This document shows, one piece after another, positions 6,696 through 15,297 of a stretch of 34,739 nucleotides of DNA; positions within the stretch are counted from its first letter, which is position 1; each line of letters opens with the position of its first letter. The position numbers were made by a program, and so were the translations under genes. This DNA comes from Candidatus Gastranaerophilales bacterium (GTDB taxonomy: Bacteria; Cyanobacteriota; Vampirovibrionia; Gastranaerophilales; Gastranaerophilaceae): the NCBI GenBank assembly GCA_944326015.1, contig CALVCJ010000018.1, positions 1 through 34,739 of the forward strand. Direction: 5' to 3'. The notes under the pieces were generated by a model. The model had not been told where the DNA came from. It searched no databases and saw only the letters and a list, made by a program, of their open reading frames with translations.

Positions 6696-7793
6696 ATGAG
6701 ATATATCTATCAAAATGCAGATTGGCACAGCTTTAGATGGTGCGGAGAAAAAATTCAGAATTTATTGTTAGAAATCAAAAAATCACAAGGGTATTTACTT
6801 GGTAAAATGGATTCTCTTGGTTTTGATGTCAAAAATAATGCACTATTACAGGTTTTGACAGAAAACATTATTAAATCATCTGAAATAGAAGGCCAAATTT
6901 TAGATAAACATTTGGTTCGTTCATCTATTGCAAGACGACTTGGCATTGACATTGGCGGCGAAACACCTGTATCAAGAGATATTGAGGGTGTTGTAGAAAT
7001 GATGCTTGATGCAACTCAAAATTATCCCTCAGAAATGACAAAGGATAGACTTATAGGATGGCACGCAGCACTTTTCCCGACAGGTTACAGCGGTATGTAT
7101 AAAATCAATGTCGGAGGATACAGGACTGACGAACTTGGACCGATGCAGGTTATTTCAGGTTATGAGGGAAAAGAGAAAATTCATTATGAAGCACCAAAAG
7201 CCGGATTACTTGAAGGAGAGATGAATGAACTCATCAACTATATTAATACGGATAAAGAAACAGATTTTCTAATTCAAGCCGGCATTGTGCATCTATGGTT
7301 TGTAATTTTACACCCTTTTGATGACGGAAACGGAAGAATTGCAAGAGCCTTAACGGATATGATTCTTGCAAGAAGTGATGACAGCAAATTCCGTTTTTAT
7401 TCAATGTCCTCACAAATTCAGAAAAACAGAAAAAGCTATTATGAAGTTTTGGAAAAAACTCAAAAAGGTTCAATGGATATAACAAATTGGCTATTATGGT
7501 TTTTGGAAAATCTTCTTATTGCTATTCAATCAAACGGTGAAATTACGGATAAAGTTTTACAAAAAGCCGAATTCTGGCAGAAAAATTCTAATTTAGTTTT
7601 TAACGAAAGACAAATTAAAGTTCTAAATCGGTTTATGGATAATTTTGAAGGTAATCTTACAACAACAAAGTGGGCAAAAATGTGTAACTGCTCACAAGAT
7701 ACCGCAAATTTGGATATTAACGACTTAATAGATAAGAAAATACTGAAGAAAACAGGCAAAGGGCGGGCTACACATTATCTTTTGCGTAAATAA
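6696..7793 (+). CDS. Fic-domain AMP-transferase with winged helix
   Basis: 365 residues from the ATG at 6696, which has GGAG 5 nt before it. Fic proteins usually transfer AMP from ATP to hydroxyl groups on target proteins. The N-terminus looks like DUF4172 (WHSFRWCGEKIQ). The self-inhibitory motif SSEIEG (about residues 60-65) fits [ST]xxxE[GN] of class II Fic proteins. The catalytic motif HPFDDGNGRIAR is complete (about 205-216), with His as base and Arg for phosphate contact. The C-terminus (TTTKWAKMCNCSQDTANLDINDL) is a winged helix, so the protein may bind DNA. The enzyme appears intact. It ends exactly where the convergent AAA+ ATPase gene ends (7793/7794). Confidence 0.93.
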   Translation: MRYIYQNADWHSFRWCGEKIQNLLLEIKKSQGYLLGKMDSLGFDVKNNALLQVLTENIIKSSEIEGQILDKHLVRSSIARRLGIDIGGETPVSRDIEGVVEMMLDATQNYPSEMTKDRLIGWHAALFPTGYSGMYKINVGGYRTDELGPMQVISGYEGKEKIHYEAPKAGLLEGEMNELINYINTDKETDFLIQAGIVHLWFVILHPFDDGNGRIARALTDMILARSDDSKFRFYSMSSQIQKNRKSYYEVLEKTQKGSMDITNWLLWFLENLLIAIQSNGEITDKVLQKAEFWQKNSNLVFNERQIKVLNRFMDNFEGNLTTTKWAKMCNCSQDTANLDINDLIDKKILKKTGKGRATHYLLRK

Positions 7794-9848
7794 CTAAAAC
7801 CCCACAGAATTCTGCAACTCTTTAGACTTTTTGACCCTAACTTCATCTTCAAGCATCTTGGGAAGTTCGTCTAAATCAGTTATACATAAGAAATCAGCTT
7901 TCTTTTTCACTGTTGCAAAATCGCCGGCAGTCAAGCCTTTTATACTTACATCCGCATTTTTAATCCCGAAAAAGTGGTCAAACGCTGTGTTTACCTGCTC
8001 TTTTGTCATAAAATCAAATTTGATTTTAAACGTAAACCGCCTCAAACTAGCTTCATCAAGCGTGTCAAGCAAATTCGTCGTACATACAAACGGGTATTCG
8101 TGAGCTTCCATCCACGTCAGCATCTCATTCACCTGTGAGATTTCCCAGTTTCTTACGGCATTACTTCGGTTTTGCAAAAATGAATCTGCCTCGTCAAAAA
8201 TCAACATTGCTTTTTTCGATTTGGCTTCAGCGAATGCATCTGCAATATTTTGTTCAGTTTCGCCGACGTATTTTGAAATCAAATCACTTGCACGTTTCAT
8301 TATTACTTCAACCCTGAGTTCTTTGGCCAAATATCTTGCATACAAACTTTTTCCGGTTCCGGGTTCGCCATAAAGACATAAGGAAAAATTCAATTTCCCG
8401 CAAGTTTTTATTTTTGCGGTCAAATCCTTTATATCCAAATCCGTATTTACGAGATTGTCATTATATTCTTTCATTTCAAACTCTTTCTTCTTTTTAACAT
8501 TTTTCTTTTTAGTCGCAACTTTTGCAACATTTTCAACAAAGATCTCAAAATCATCCTGATAACCGTTAATAAGTTTTGTTGTCTTAACAGCATTTGTAAT
8601 CAATGACGGCGGGATTTCGTAATTTTTGTTTAATTCCACAAGTTTTTTGTTATCTATTTTAAATTTGTTTTTGCGAATAACCCGTTTCCAAATATTCAGG
8701 CGGATGTCATCTGTCAATTTTTCAAACTCGACAGTATAAGTCATTCTACGCAAAAACGCCGGATCAACATCATAAATATTATTTGTCGTCCAGAAAATCG
8801 GAATAGGTGTTTCTTCAATCAGCGTGTTCAGGTAAGCCTTCGATGCACTCCCAAATTCAGTAAATCCTCTGTTCATAACATCTTCAGCTTCATCAAACAA
8901 CAGGCATGAGTTTGAGGATTTTGAAAGGATTGTTTGTTTTGATGATAAATCGCTCAGTCGGTCTTTTCTTGAGGCTTCTTTGTCCATAAATTCTGCGGAA
9001 ACTAAATACATATCACATTTTGCTTTGTTTGCGATAAGTTTCGCAAACTGGGTTTTGCCTGTTCCGACAGAACCGTAAAGCAGAATATTTATTCCTTTAG
9101 CGTGGTTTTTAATCGCTGAAGTCAAGATATTTAAAGCAATATTCTGCTCTTTTGTCAAATGCTCAAAATCTTTCCAATTAAGTTCAGTCTTTTGGCTCTT
9201 ACCAAGCAGAAGATTTTTAATCTGGTTTTTTGTTTTAATTTCCGGATTGCCAAATACTTCAAGAATTTTACTATTCAAAACGAATTTACTATCGTTGATT
9301 CCCTGTTTTATAAACACCCCTTTTTTAAATAATTCTTTTTTTATTCGGTTCAATGTCCAAATTTTTAATTCCAATACTTGAATTCCAAAAATTTCAAATT
9401 CCTCATATAAAAAACCATCAAAATATTTATGGAGTTCGTCAACACAACGATTGATAACTTTAAATATGTAAAATGAAACTATTTCTTGTTCTATACCATT
9501 TAAATTATATAAATTTGAAACAAATTCAATTTTATTCTTGAGTGAAGATTTTTTATATGTCAACTTTTCCAATTTGGCAATGATAATTTGTTTTAAGGTG
9601 CTTCTAAAATTTAGTTCTTCATTGTAATCTAAATACTCGTGATATTTAGGACACTTACTTCTGGGTAAATCCAGCATACTAATTAGATCTCTGTAAAAAA
9701 AGCTAAATTCACTTTTGTTGATATTAAAGTTGTCAATTAGTTTTATCAAATATCGACATAACACAGCACATTCAAAGGCTGAACATTTCGAGCGTCCTTT
9801 AAGTTTATCATTTAATTTATCATAATTTTCTATCAATTTATTAACCAT
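7794..9848 (-). CDS. Double-AAA+ ATPase, CDC48/Vps4-like
   Basis: 684 residues with two AAA+ modules. Residues 1 to about 225 are a helical region I do not recognise. Module 1 has Walker A GSVGTGKT (about 257-264), Walker B LLFDEAED (about 313) and LRRMTYTVEF after it. A Lys-rich linker (KKKNVKKKKEF) leads to module 2 with Walker A GEPGTGKS (about 492), KYVGETEQNI, Walker B MLIFDEADSFL (about 545) and LRRFTFKIKF. Both Walker A and B sets are complete, so both modules may bind and hydrolyse ATP, probably as a ring that remodels protein. The likely substrate is unknown; the shared operator (site 4 at 9876-9905) ties it to the FtsZ-like, WYL and RtcB genes. No neighbour follows it on the same strand within 2 kb. 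Confidence 0.88.
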   Translation of the reverse strand: MVNKLIENYDKLNDKLKGRSKCSAFECAVLCRYLIKLIDNFNINKSEFSFFYRDLISMLDLPRSKCPKYHEYLDYNEELNFRSTLKQIIIAKLEKLTYKKSSLKNKIEFVSNLYNLNGIEQEIVSFYIFKVINRCVDELHKYFDGFLYEEFEIFGIQVLELKIWTLNRIKKELFKKGVFIKQGINDSKFVLNSKILEVFGNPEIKTKNQIKNLLLGKSQKTELNWKDFEHLTKEQNIALNILTSAIKNHAKGINILLYGSVGTGKTQFAKLIANKAKCDMYLVSAEFMDKEASRKDRLSDLSSKQTILSKSSNSCLLFDEAEDVMNRGFTEFGSASKAYLNTLIEETPIPIFWTTNNIYDVDPAFLRRMTYTVEFEKLTDDIRLNIWKRVIRKNKFKIDNKKLVELNKNYEIPPSLITNAVKTTKLINGYQDDFEIFVENVAKVATKKKNVKKKKEFEMKEYNDNLVNTDLDIKDLTAKIKTCGKLNFSLCLYGEPGTGKSLYARYLAKELRVEVIMKRASDLISKYVGETEQNIADAFAEAKSKKAMLIFDEADSFLQNRSNAVRNWEISQVNEMLTWMEAHEYPFVCTTNLLDTLDEASLRRFTFKIKFDFMTKEQVNTAFDHFFGIKNADVSIKGLTAGDFATVKKKADFLCITDLDELPKMLEDEVRVKKSKELQNSVGF

Positions 9849-9875
9849 ATTGTAAATCCTTTCTTACATATATTG

Positions 9876-9905
9876 TAAGCAAGAACTATGTCACTTACGG
9901 ACAGA
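9876..9905 (-). promoter_or_regulatory. Operator site 4 and promoter of the AAA+ ATPase
   Basis: Leftward: TCTGTC, spacer CGTAAGT, GACATA, 9 nt, then TACAAT as -10. The 9-nt stretch (GTTCTTGCT) resembles the one at site 1 (GCTTCTTGT), so the similarity extends past the arms. Confidence 0.68.
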
Positions 9906-9999
9906 GACTTCAAGTCATTAACACAAATATTATCAAATAGCCGAATGGATAATAAATATTAATAAAACTAAATAGATAAACTTAAAAATAGAGTTTTTG

Positions 10000-10006
10000 T
10001 TATAAT
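10000..10006 (+). promoter_or_regulatory. Extended -10 of the helicase gene
   Basis: TGTTATAAT ends at 10006, a TGnTATAAT extended -10. No convincing -35 is seen. The AAGGGG ribosome site follows about 23 nt downstream. Confidence 0.45.
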
Positions 10007-10040
10007 TAAATATTATTGCGGAACTAATAAGGGGAAATAT

Positions 10041-13000
10041 ATGAAATGTAATAATTGTGGTAAAGATATAACTAATGATTCAAAATTTTGTGAATATTGT
10101 GGGGTTAAAATAGAATATTCTGAAAAACTTGCGAAAAACAATTCTCATAAAGCTGAACTTGAACAAAAACAAGAAAAAAGTCTTGATAGACGTATATACA
10201 AGTGGAAAGAAAAATTAATTGATTTATCTAAACGTAACAGGCTTCTAAGTTTTAAATTTTCCAAATTTTCTACTATTCGTATTATTGATGAACAACCTCC
10301 GGAAGTATATCGGGCTTTGGTCCAAAATCTGCAAACAATGGAATTTTTACCAGTTAAAGTCAATGATTCTGAAATCTCGGAAGAAGAAAAGAAATCATTA
10401 GAAGAACTTAATGAGGGAATTGAATTTAAGATACAAGAGTTTAAAGAGTATGAAATTGATAACCTTGAAAAGAAGCATCTTGATAAATATTTACAAACAA
10501 AACTCTCTGAAACAGATTTGAATAAAGCACTTGGTAAGATTAGTGCAACTGCAAAATCTACAAATGATGATTTAGGTTATAATGTATTGTTTTTAACTTT
10601 AGGTAGTATAATCTGGTATGAAGCTGATAATTCCGATGAAAAACTTGAAGCCCCTTTGATACTTATTCCAATCGAGATAAAAAGAAAAAGTATTGGACAG
10701 CCTTATACAATTAAATATAATGAAGATTCCATCATCTTAAATCCGGCTTTAACCTTAAAGTTAAAGCGTGATTTTGGAATTAATCTTGAAGATATCCATT
10801 TTGATGAAGACGGGATAAATCCTATTGAGATTTTCTCGAAAGTACAAGAAAAAATAAAACAACAATCAAGATGGAAACTTCTAAATAATATATATATAGG
10901 GCTTTTTTCTTTTGCAAAATTTGTGATGTATAAAGATATTGACACCTATCAAGCTTTAATTAAGTGTAACGATTTAGTAAAAACCATCTGTGGTTTGAAT
11001 GAGGAAAAACAGGTTTCAACGGATGCTATATGTCCGTTAGCAGAATTAGATGAAAGAGTAAAACCTCAAAATACTTACCAAATTTTAGATGCGGATTCTT
11101 CACAGCAGCAGGCAATTCAAGTAGTAAAGCAAGGGAATAATCTTGTAATTGAAGGACCTCCAGGGACAGGAAAAAGTCAAACTATTGCCAATATTATTGC
11201 AGAATTATTATCCCAAAATAAAAGGGTTTTATTTGTAAGTCAAAAAATTGCAGCTTTAGATGTTGTAAAAAGCAGGTTAGATAAAAATGGTCTTGCACCA
11301 TTTTGTCTTGAATTGCACAGTAATAAGACAAACAGAAAAAGAGTTATTGATGAATTAAAAAATACACTTGAATATAACTATACTGGAGATTACGATGAAG
11401 GATCATTATCTAAATTAGCATCTGATATAAAATCATTGAAAACATATACTAATGAATTACATACTCCGGTTGGAGTATTAAATTATAAACCTTTTGATGC
11501 AATTGGAACAGTTTTACATAATTCTTCAATCCCCGATTTTGAATATATTTTTACTGATTATAATAATTGGAATTTAGAAAAATTTTCCTACTGTAAAAAC
11601 TTGTTTAAAGATATAAAAGAAATTTTACAAAGGTTGGGAAATCCACAACTTTTCCCTTGGTATGGATGTGAAATTCGGGATATTGAATTTGAAGAAAAAA
11701 TTCAACTAAAAAAACATTTAAAAAGTTTTTTAGATACCCTTGATAATTTAACTAAAAATATAAGAGAGTTACAAGAGTATCTTTTAACAAAAAATATTGT
11801 TAAACTTTCACAAATTCAAAATTTGATTGCTATTGCCAATATAGTTTTACAAATACCGAATTCCGCACTTGATAATATTGCTGAAAATAATACAAAAATG
11901 GCTAATGATATTAAGCTAATTTGCAATACTGTTAAACAATTTAATATTTATAAAAACAGAATCAGAGACAAATATAATTTAGGGATTTTAAATGAAGACA
12001 TTGAAAATCTGATACAAAAATTTTCAATATACAGGGACAAATTTTTCTCAAGAATTTCATTTAAATTTTATAGAGATTGTAAATTTATAAAAACATATTA
12101 TACGAATAATTATAAACCAAATCTTGATGAATTGGTTAACGATTTAAATAATATTAAAGAACTGAAAAACTGGATAGAAAAATTGGAAGCATGCGATACT
12201 GTTGCAACTGATTTATACGATAATGTTTGGGATAAAAACAATCCGAATGAAAACAATATTAAAAACAAGAGTCAATATTTATTAAAATTTAAAGAACTTA
12301 TAGAATCTGGAAAGTATTTCAATGGAGATATTCTTACTAAATTAAATTCTGAAGGAATAAATTATGATAAAATTCAAAATCTTCTTCAAAAAATTACAAA
12401 TTTTAGCAATGATTTAAAAATATATTTTGATACAATAAGCAAACTTACCAAACTGGATTGCACGAAAGCTTTTTCACATAACTATGAGGAAGTTGCATTC
12501 CTAAAATTAAAAGAAAAAATATCCGCTATTTTAGGTTCTTCGGAAGATTTAACTTTATGGTTTAAATATCTAAACATCTATGATAAGATAATTGATACAG
12601 ATCTTTTAGAATTTTTCAATAAATGTATAGAATTCAACATTCCGATAGAAGAATATGATAAAGCTTTTGAAACGCAATTCTTAAGAATATGGCTAAACGG
12701 TTATGTATTCAAAAATATACCAAGTTTAAAAGTTTTTAATTCTTTGGATCAGAATAATCTTGTGAAAGAATTTAAATATCTTGATAAAAATCAAATAGAA
12801 TCTGCAAAGGTGCGATTAATATCAAAACTTGTATCTAATGCTATGCTTGCAAAAGAAGAATTCAATAAAGAAACCAACGAGTTAAAACGATTTAGTAAAC
12901 TTCAAAAATTCAGAAAATCTTTAAGACAAATGGTAAAAAGCATACCACATTTATTTTTAGCATTAAAACCATGTCTGATGATGAGTCCCTCAACTGTTGC

Positions 13001-14309
13001 ACAATTACTTGACCCTGAAGTTTTTAAATTTGATGTTGTAATATTTGATGAAGCAAGTCAATTAACAACAGAAGATTGTATCGGTTCAATCATAAGAGGC
13101 GAAAAGCTTGTTGTTGCAGGTGATACAAAACAATTGCCTCCAACATCCTTCTTTAAAACAGTAGTCGACAGTGATGATGAGGAGGTTGAAGATGAAGATA
13201 CAGACAATAACAATGAGTCTGAAAGAGTTGACTTGGATAGTATTTTAGATGAATGTACAACGTCAGGTTTTCCTCAATGTATGCTTAAATGGCACTATAG
13301 AAGCAAACACGAGTATTTAATTGCATTTTCAAACAAACATTTATATCAGGAATTATATACTTTTCCAAGCTGTATTGAAGATAGTGAAACTTTAGGAATA
13401 AAATTCTTCTATCACGAACCAACGGATACGACAAAAGAAAATAAGCGTTTAGAAGAAGCTCAGATTGTTGCTAAAGCTGTTATGCAACATGCTAAAAAAC
13501 ATCCTGATTTATCCTTGGGTGTGGCAACATTGAATATTAAACAAAAAGGCCTTATAGAAGCCGAAATTGAAAAATTAAGAGAACAAGATCCAAGTTGTGA
13601 AGACTTTTTCAGTGATAACAAATCTGAATACTTTTTTGTAAAAAACTTAGAATCTATTCAGGGAGATGAAAGAGACGTTATTATGATTAGCGTTGGGTAT
13701 TTTAAAAATCAAAACGGCACTCTTCCAATGAATTTTGGTCCAATTAATAAAGATGGTGGAGAAAGACGTTTAAATGTGCTTATTACCCGTGCTAGAAATA
13801 TGGTAGAAGTTTTCAGCGGAATTAAAGCATCTGATTTTAACATGGATAAGACAAATAAAAGAGGAGTACAGCTTCTTCAATGGTATTTAGATTTTGCAGA
13901 ACGGGGAGAAATTGCATTAAAACAAAGTATTACAAGCAGTGCGGATGATAGTTTTGATTCTCCTTTTGAAGAATCTGTATGTAATGCATTAAGAGAAAAA
14001 GGCTATTCCGTTAAATCACAGGTTGGTTGTTCTGGATACAAAATTGACTTAGCTATAAGAGACAAGGATAATCCTGGACACTTTTTATTAGGAATTGAAT
14101 GTGACGGAGCTGCGTATCATTCTTGTGCTACTGCAAGGGATAGAGATAGACTTAGACAGGAAGTTTTGGAAAGTTTAGGTTGGAAAATTTATAGAATATG
14201 GTCGACTGATTGGTTCAAAAATCCGCAAAAACAACTCGATAAACTGATAAATCACATAAATAGTATTGATACAGGAAAAAATTTAGTCGCAAGTGCAGAA
14301 GCAATTTAA
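10041..14309 (+). CDS. DUF4011/SF1 helicase with C-terminal nuclease domain
   Basis: 1422 residues. It starts with a zinc ribbon (Cys3, Cys6, Cys17, Cys20: CNNCG and CEYCG). A DUF4011-type segment follows (KWKEKLIDLSKRNRLLSFK). The SF1 helicase core has Walker A GPPGTGKSQTIANI (about 372), DEASQ (about 1002), GDTKQLPPTSFF, an acidic insert, YRSKHEYLIAFSN, ESIQGDERDVI (about 1203) and LNVLITRARN. The two halves are separated by about 600 Lys/Asn/Ile-rich residues. The C-terminus is a Vsr/DUF559-like endonuclease: KIDLAIRD, ECDGAAYH, RDRLRQEVLESLGW, RIWSTDWF. It resembles the single-protein helicase-nuclease antiphage factors listed as Hhe in defence catalogues (from memory). All motifs look intact. 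The next gene begins 11 nt downstream. Confidence 0.93.
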   Translation: MKCNNCGKDITNDSKFCEYCGVKIEYSEKLAKNNSHKAELEQKQEKSLDRRIYKWKEKLIDLSKRNRLLSFKFSKFSTIRIIDEQPPEVYRALVQNLQTMEFLPVKVNDSEISEEEKKSLEELNEGIEFKIQEFKEYEIDNLEKKHLDKYLQTKLSETDLNKALGKISATAKSTNDDLGYNVLFLTLGSIIWYEADNSDEKLEAPLILIPIEIKRKSIGQPYTIKYNEDSIILNPALTLKLKRDFGINLEDIHFDEDGINPIEIFSKVQEKIKQQSRWKLLNNIYIGLFSFAKFVMYKDIDTYQALIKCNDLVKTICGLNEEKQVSTDAICPLAELDERVKPQNTYQILDADSSQQQAIQVVKQGNNLVIEGPPGTGKSQTIANIIAELLSQNKRVLFVSQKIAALDVVKSRLDKNGLAPFCLELHSNKTNRKRVIDELKNTLEYNYTGDYDEGSLSKLASDIKSLKTYTNELHTPVGVLNYKPFDAIGTVLHNSSIPDFEYIFTDYNNWNLEKFSYCKNLFKDIKEILQRLGNPQLFPWYGCEIRDIEFEEKIQLKKHLKSFLDTLDNLTKNIRELQEYLLTKNIVKLSQIQNLIAIANIVLQIPNSALDNIAENNTKMANDIKLICNTVKQFNIYKNRIRDKYNLGILNEDIENLIQKFSIYRDKFFSRISFKFYRDCKFIKTYYTNNYKPNLDELVNDLNNIKELKNWIEKLEACDTVATDLYDNVWDKNNPNENNIKNKSQYLLKFKELIESGKYFNGDILTKLNSEGINYDKIQNLLQKITNFSNDLKIYFDTISKLTKLDCTKAFSHNYEEVAFLKLKEKISAILGSSEDLTLWFKYLNIYDKIIDTDLLEFFNKCIEFNIPIEEYDKAFETQFLRIWLNGYVFKNIPSLKVFNSLDQNNLVKEFKYLDKNQIESAKVRLISKLVSNAMLAKEEFNKETNELKRFSKLQKFRKSLRQMVKSIPHLFLALKPCLMMSPSTVAQLLDPEVFKFDVVIFDEASQLTTEDCIGSIIRGEKLVVAGDTKQLPPTSFFKTVVDSDDEEVEDEDTDNNNESERVDLDSILDECTTSGFPQCMLKWHYRSKHEYLIAFSNKHLYQELYTFPSCIEDSETLGIKFFYHEPTDTTKENKRLEEAQIVAKAVMQHAKKHPDLSLGVATLNIKQKGLIEAEIEKLREQDPSCEDFFSDNKSEYFFVKNLESIQGDERDVIMISVGYFKNQNGTLPMNFGPINKDGGERRLNVLITRARNMVEVFSGIKASDFNMDKTNKRGVQLLQWYLDFAERGEIALKQSITSSADDSFDSPFEESVCNALREKGYSVKSQVGCSGYKIDLAIRDKDNPGHFLLGIECDGAAYHSCATARDRDRLRQEVLESLGWKIYRIWSTDWFKNPQKQLDKLINHINSIDTGKNLVASAEAI

Positions 14310-14320
14310 TAGGAGTAAAT

Positions 14321-15145
14321 ATGAAAAAAGTTTTATATTTTGACGTCGAATATGCAAATGCAAAAAACAAATCAATCTGTCAGCTTGGATTATTGAGCGA
14401 ATATTACCCATCAGGAGACCCTGTTTTTCCAGAGAAAAATATTTTTATAAATCCGGAGGACGGCTTTCAGGACTGGTGTATAAAAGTTCATGGAATTACC
14501 GAAAAACAAGTTGAAACTGAACCAAAGATTCTTGAAGATAACGTGATTACGGTAGATGAAGTTAATGAATTACAATCTATTGTAAGAGAATACTATGAAA
14601 CAATTATGGGTTCACCTATTACAAATTCATTACAGGAACTGAGGGGAATATTAAAAGGAATTATTGTAGATAATAAAATTTCTACAGAAGAAGGTGAAAA
14701 TCTTATTAAATGGTTATATAATAATATTCATTTAAGTGAATACTATCCGTATAATCATATTTCGTCGTTGTTTGCAACTGTTTTAGAGGACGGCATAATT
14801 ACTGAAAAAGAGTCAAATTCATTAATAGAAATAATAAACTCAATACTATCCCCTTTAGACTCATTAAAAGAACAAATTTCCTGTGTTCAGAATAAACACG
14901 TATGTTTAAGCGGAAATTTTTCGCACGGATAAAAAGGAGTTGTAGAAAAACTAATTAAAGAAAAGGGCGGGATTATTGATGCTGGATTGAAAAAATCAAC
15001 TGATATTTTGATAATCGGAGATTATGAAAGCCAGGCCTATGCACATGGGAACTACGGAACAAAAGTTCGAAAAGCAATGGAATATAACAGTAAAGGATGT
15101 AATATTTGTATTTTGAAAGAGGCAGATTTTTTTGCAAATAGTTAA
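14321..15145 (+). pseudogene. Exonuclease fragment, three-repeat linker and BRCT, with in-frame TAA
   Basis: The frame opens with half a DEDDh exonuclease: LYFDVEYANAKNKSICQLGL (Exo I DxE) and IKVHGITEKQVETEP. The Exo II and III motifs are absent. The middle has three related segments (LEDNVITVDEVNEL, IVDNKISTEEGENL, LEDGIITEKESNSL) of pattern D-x-x-I-[ST]-x-[DE]-E. A BRCT domain starts VCLSGNFSHG, then TAA at 14930-14932, and continues in frame with KGVVEKLIKEKGGIIDA, LKKSTDILIIGDYE and HGNYGTKVRKAMEY to 15145. The stop replaces what is often Ser or Asp (TCA to TAA would do). It follows the helicase by 11 nt with an AGGAG site, so the two are co-transcribed, and the BRCT may have recruited repair or helicase partners. 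Confidence 0.8.
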
Positions 15146-15181
15146 TTGAATCCAAAGCATACTCATTTTGACATTTTCGCT

Positions 15182-15216
15182 GTTAAATCCCTGAAAACTC
15201 CTTTAGGGAATTTAAC
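15182..15216 (+). terminator. Stem-loop after the BRCT gene, possible terminator
   Basis: GTTAAATCCCT pairs with AGGGAATTTAAC with one bulge, followed by CAAAAAAC. There is no T run, so termination on the + strand is uncertain. Confidence 0.3.
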
Positions 15217-15297
15217 CAAAAAACTCAATATAATTGTTATACAGTTTGAATATTTTTCAATTTTCACTGTAAATGTCTAAAAACACACTGTAAATTT

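Noticed and set aside
1201-15145. Genetic code reassignment of TGA or TAA
   Set aside because: Both codons also end many intact genes here (for example TAA after Fic, TGA after DUF2924), and the broken sites call for different residues; point mutations or errors are simpler.
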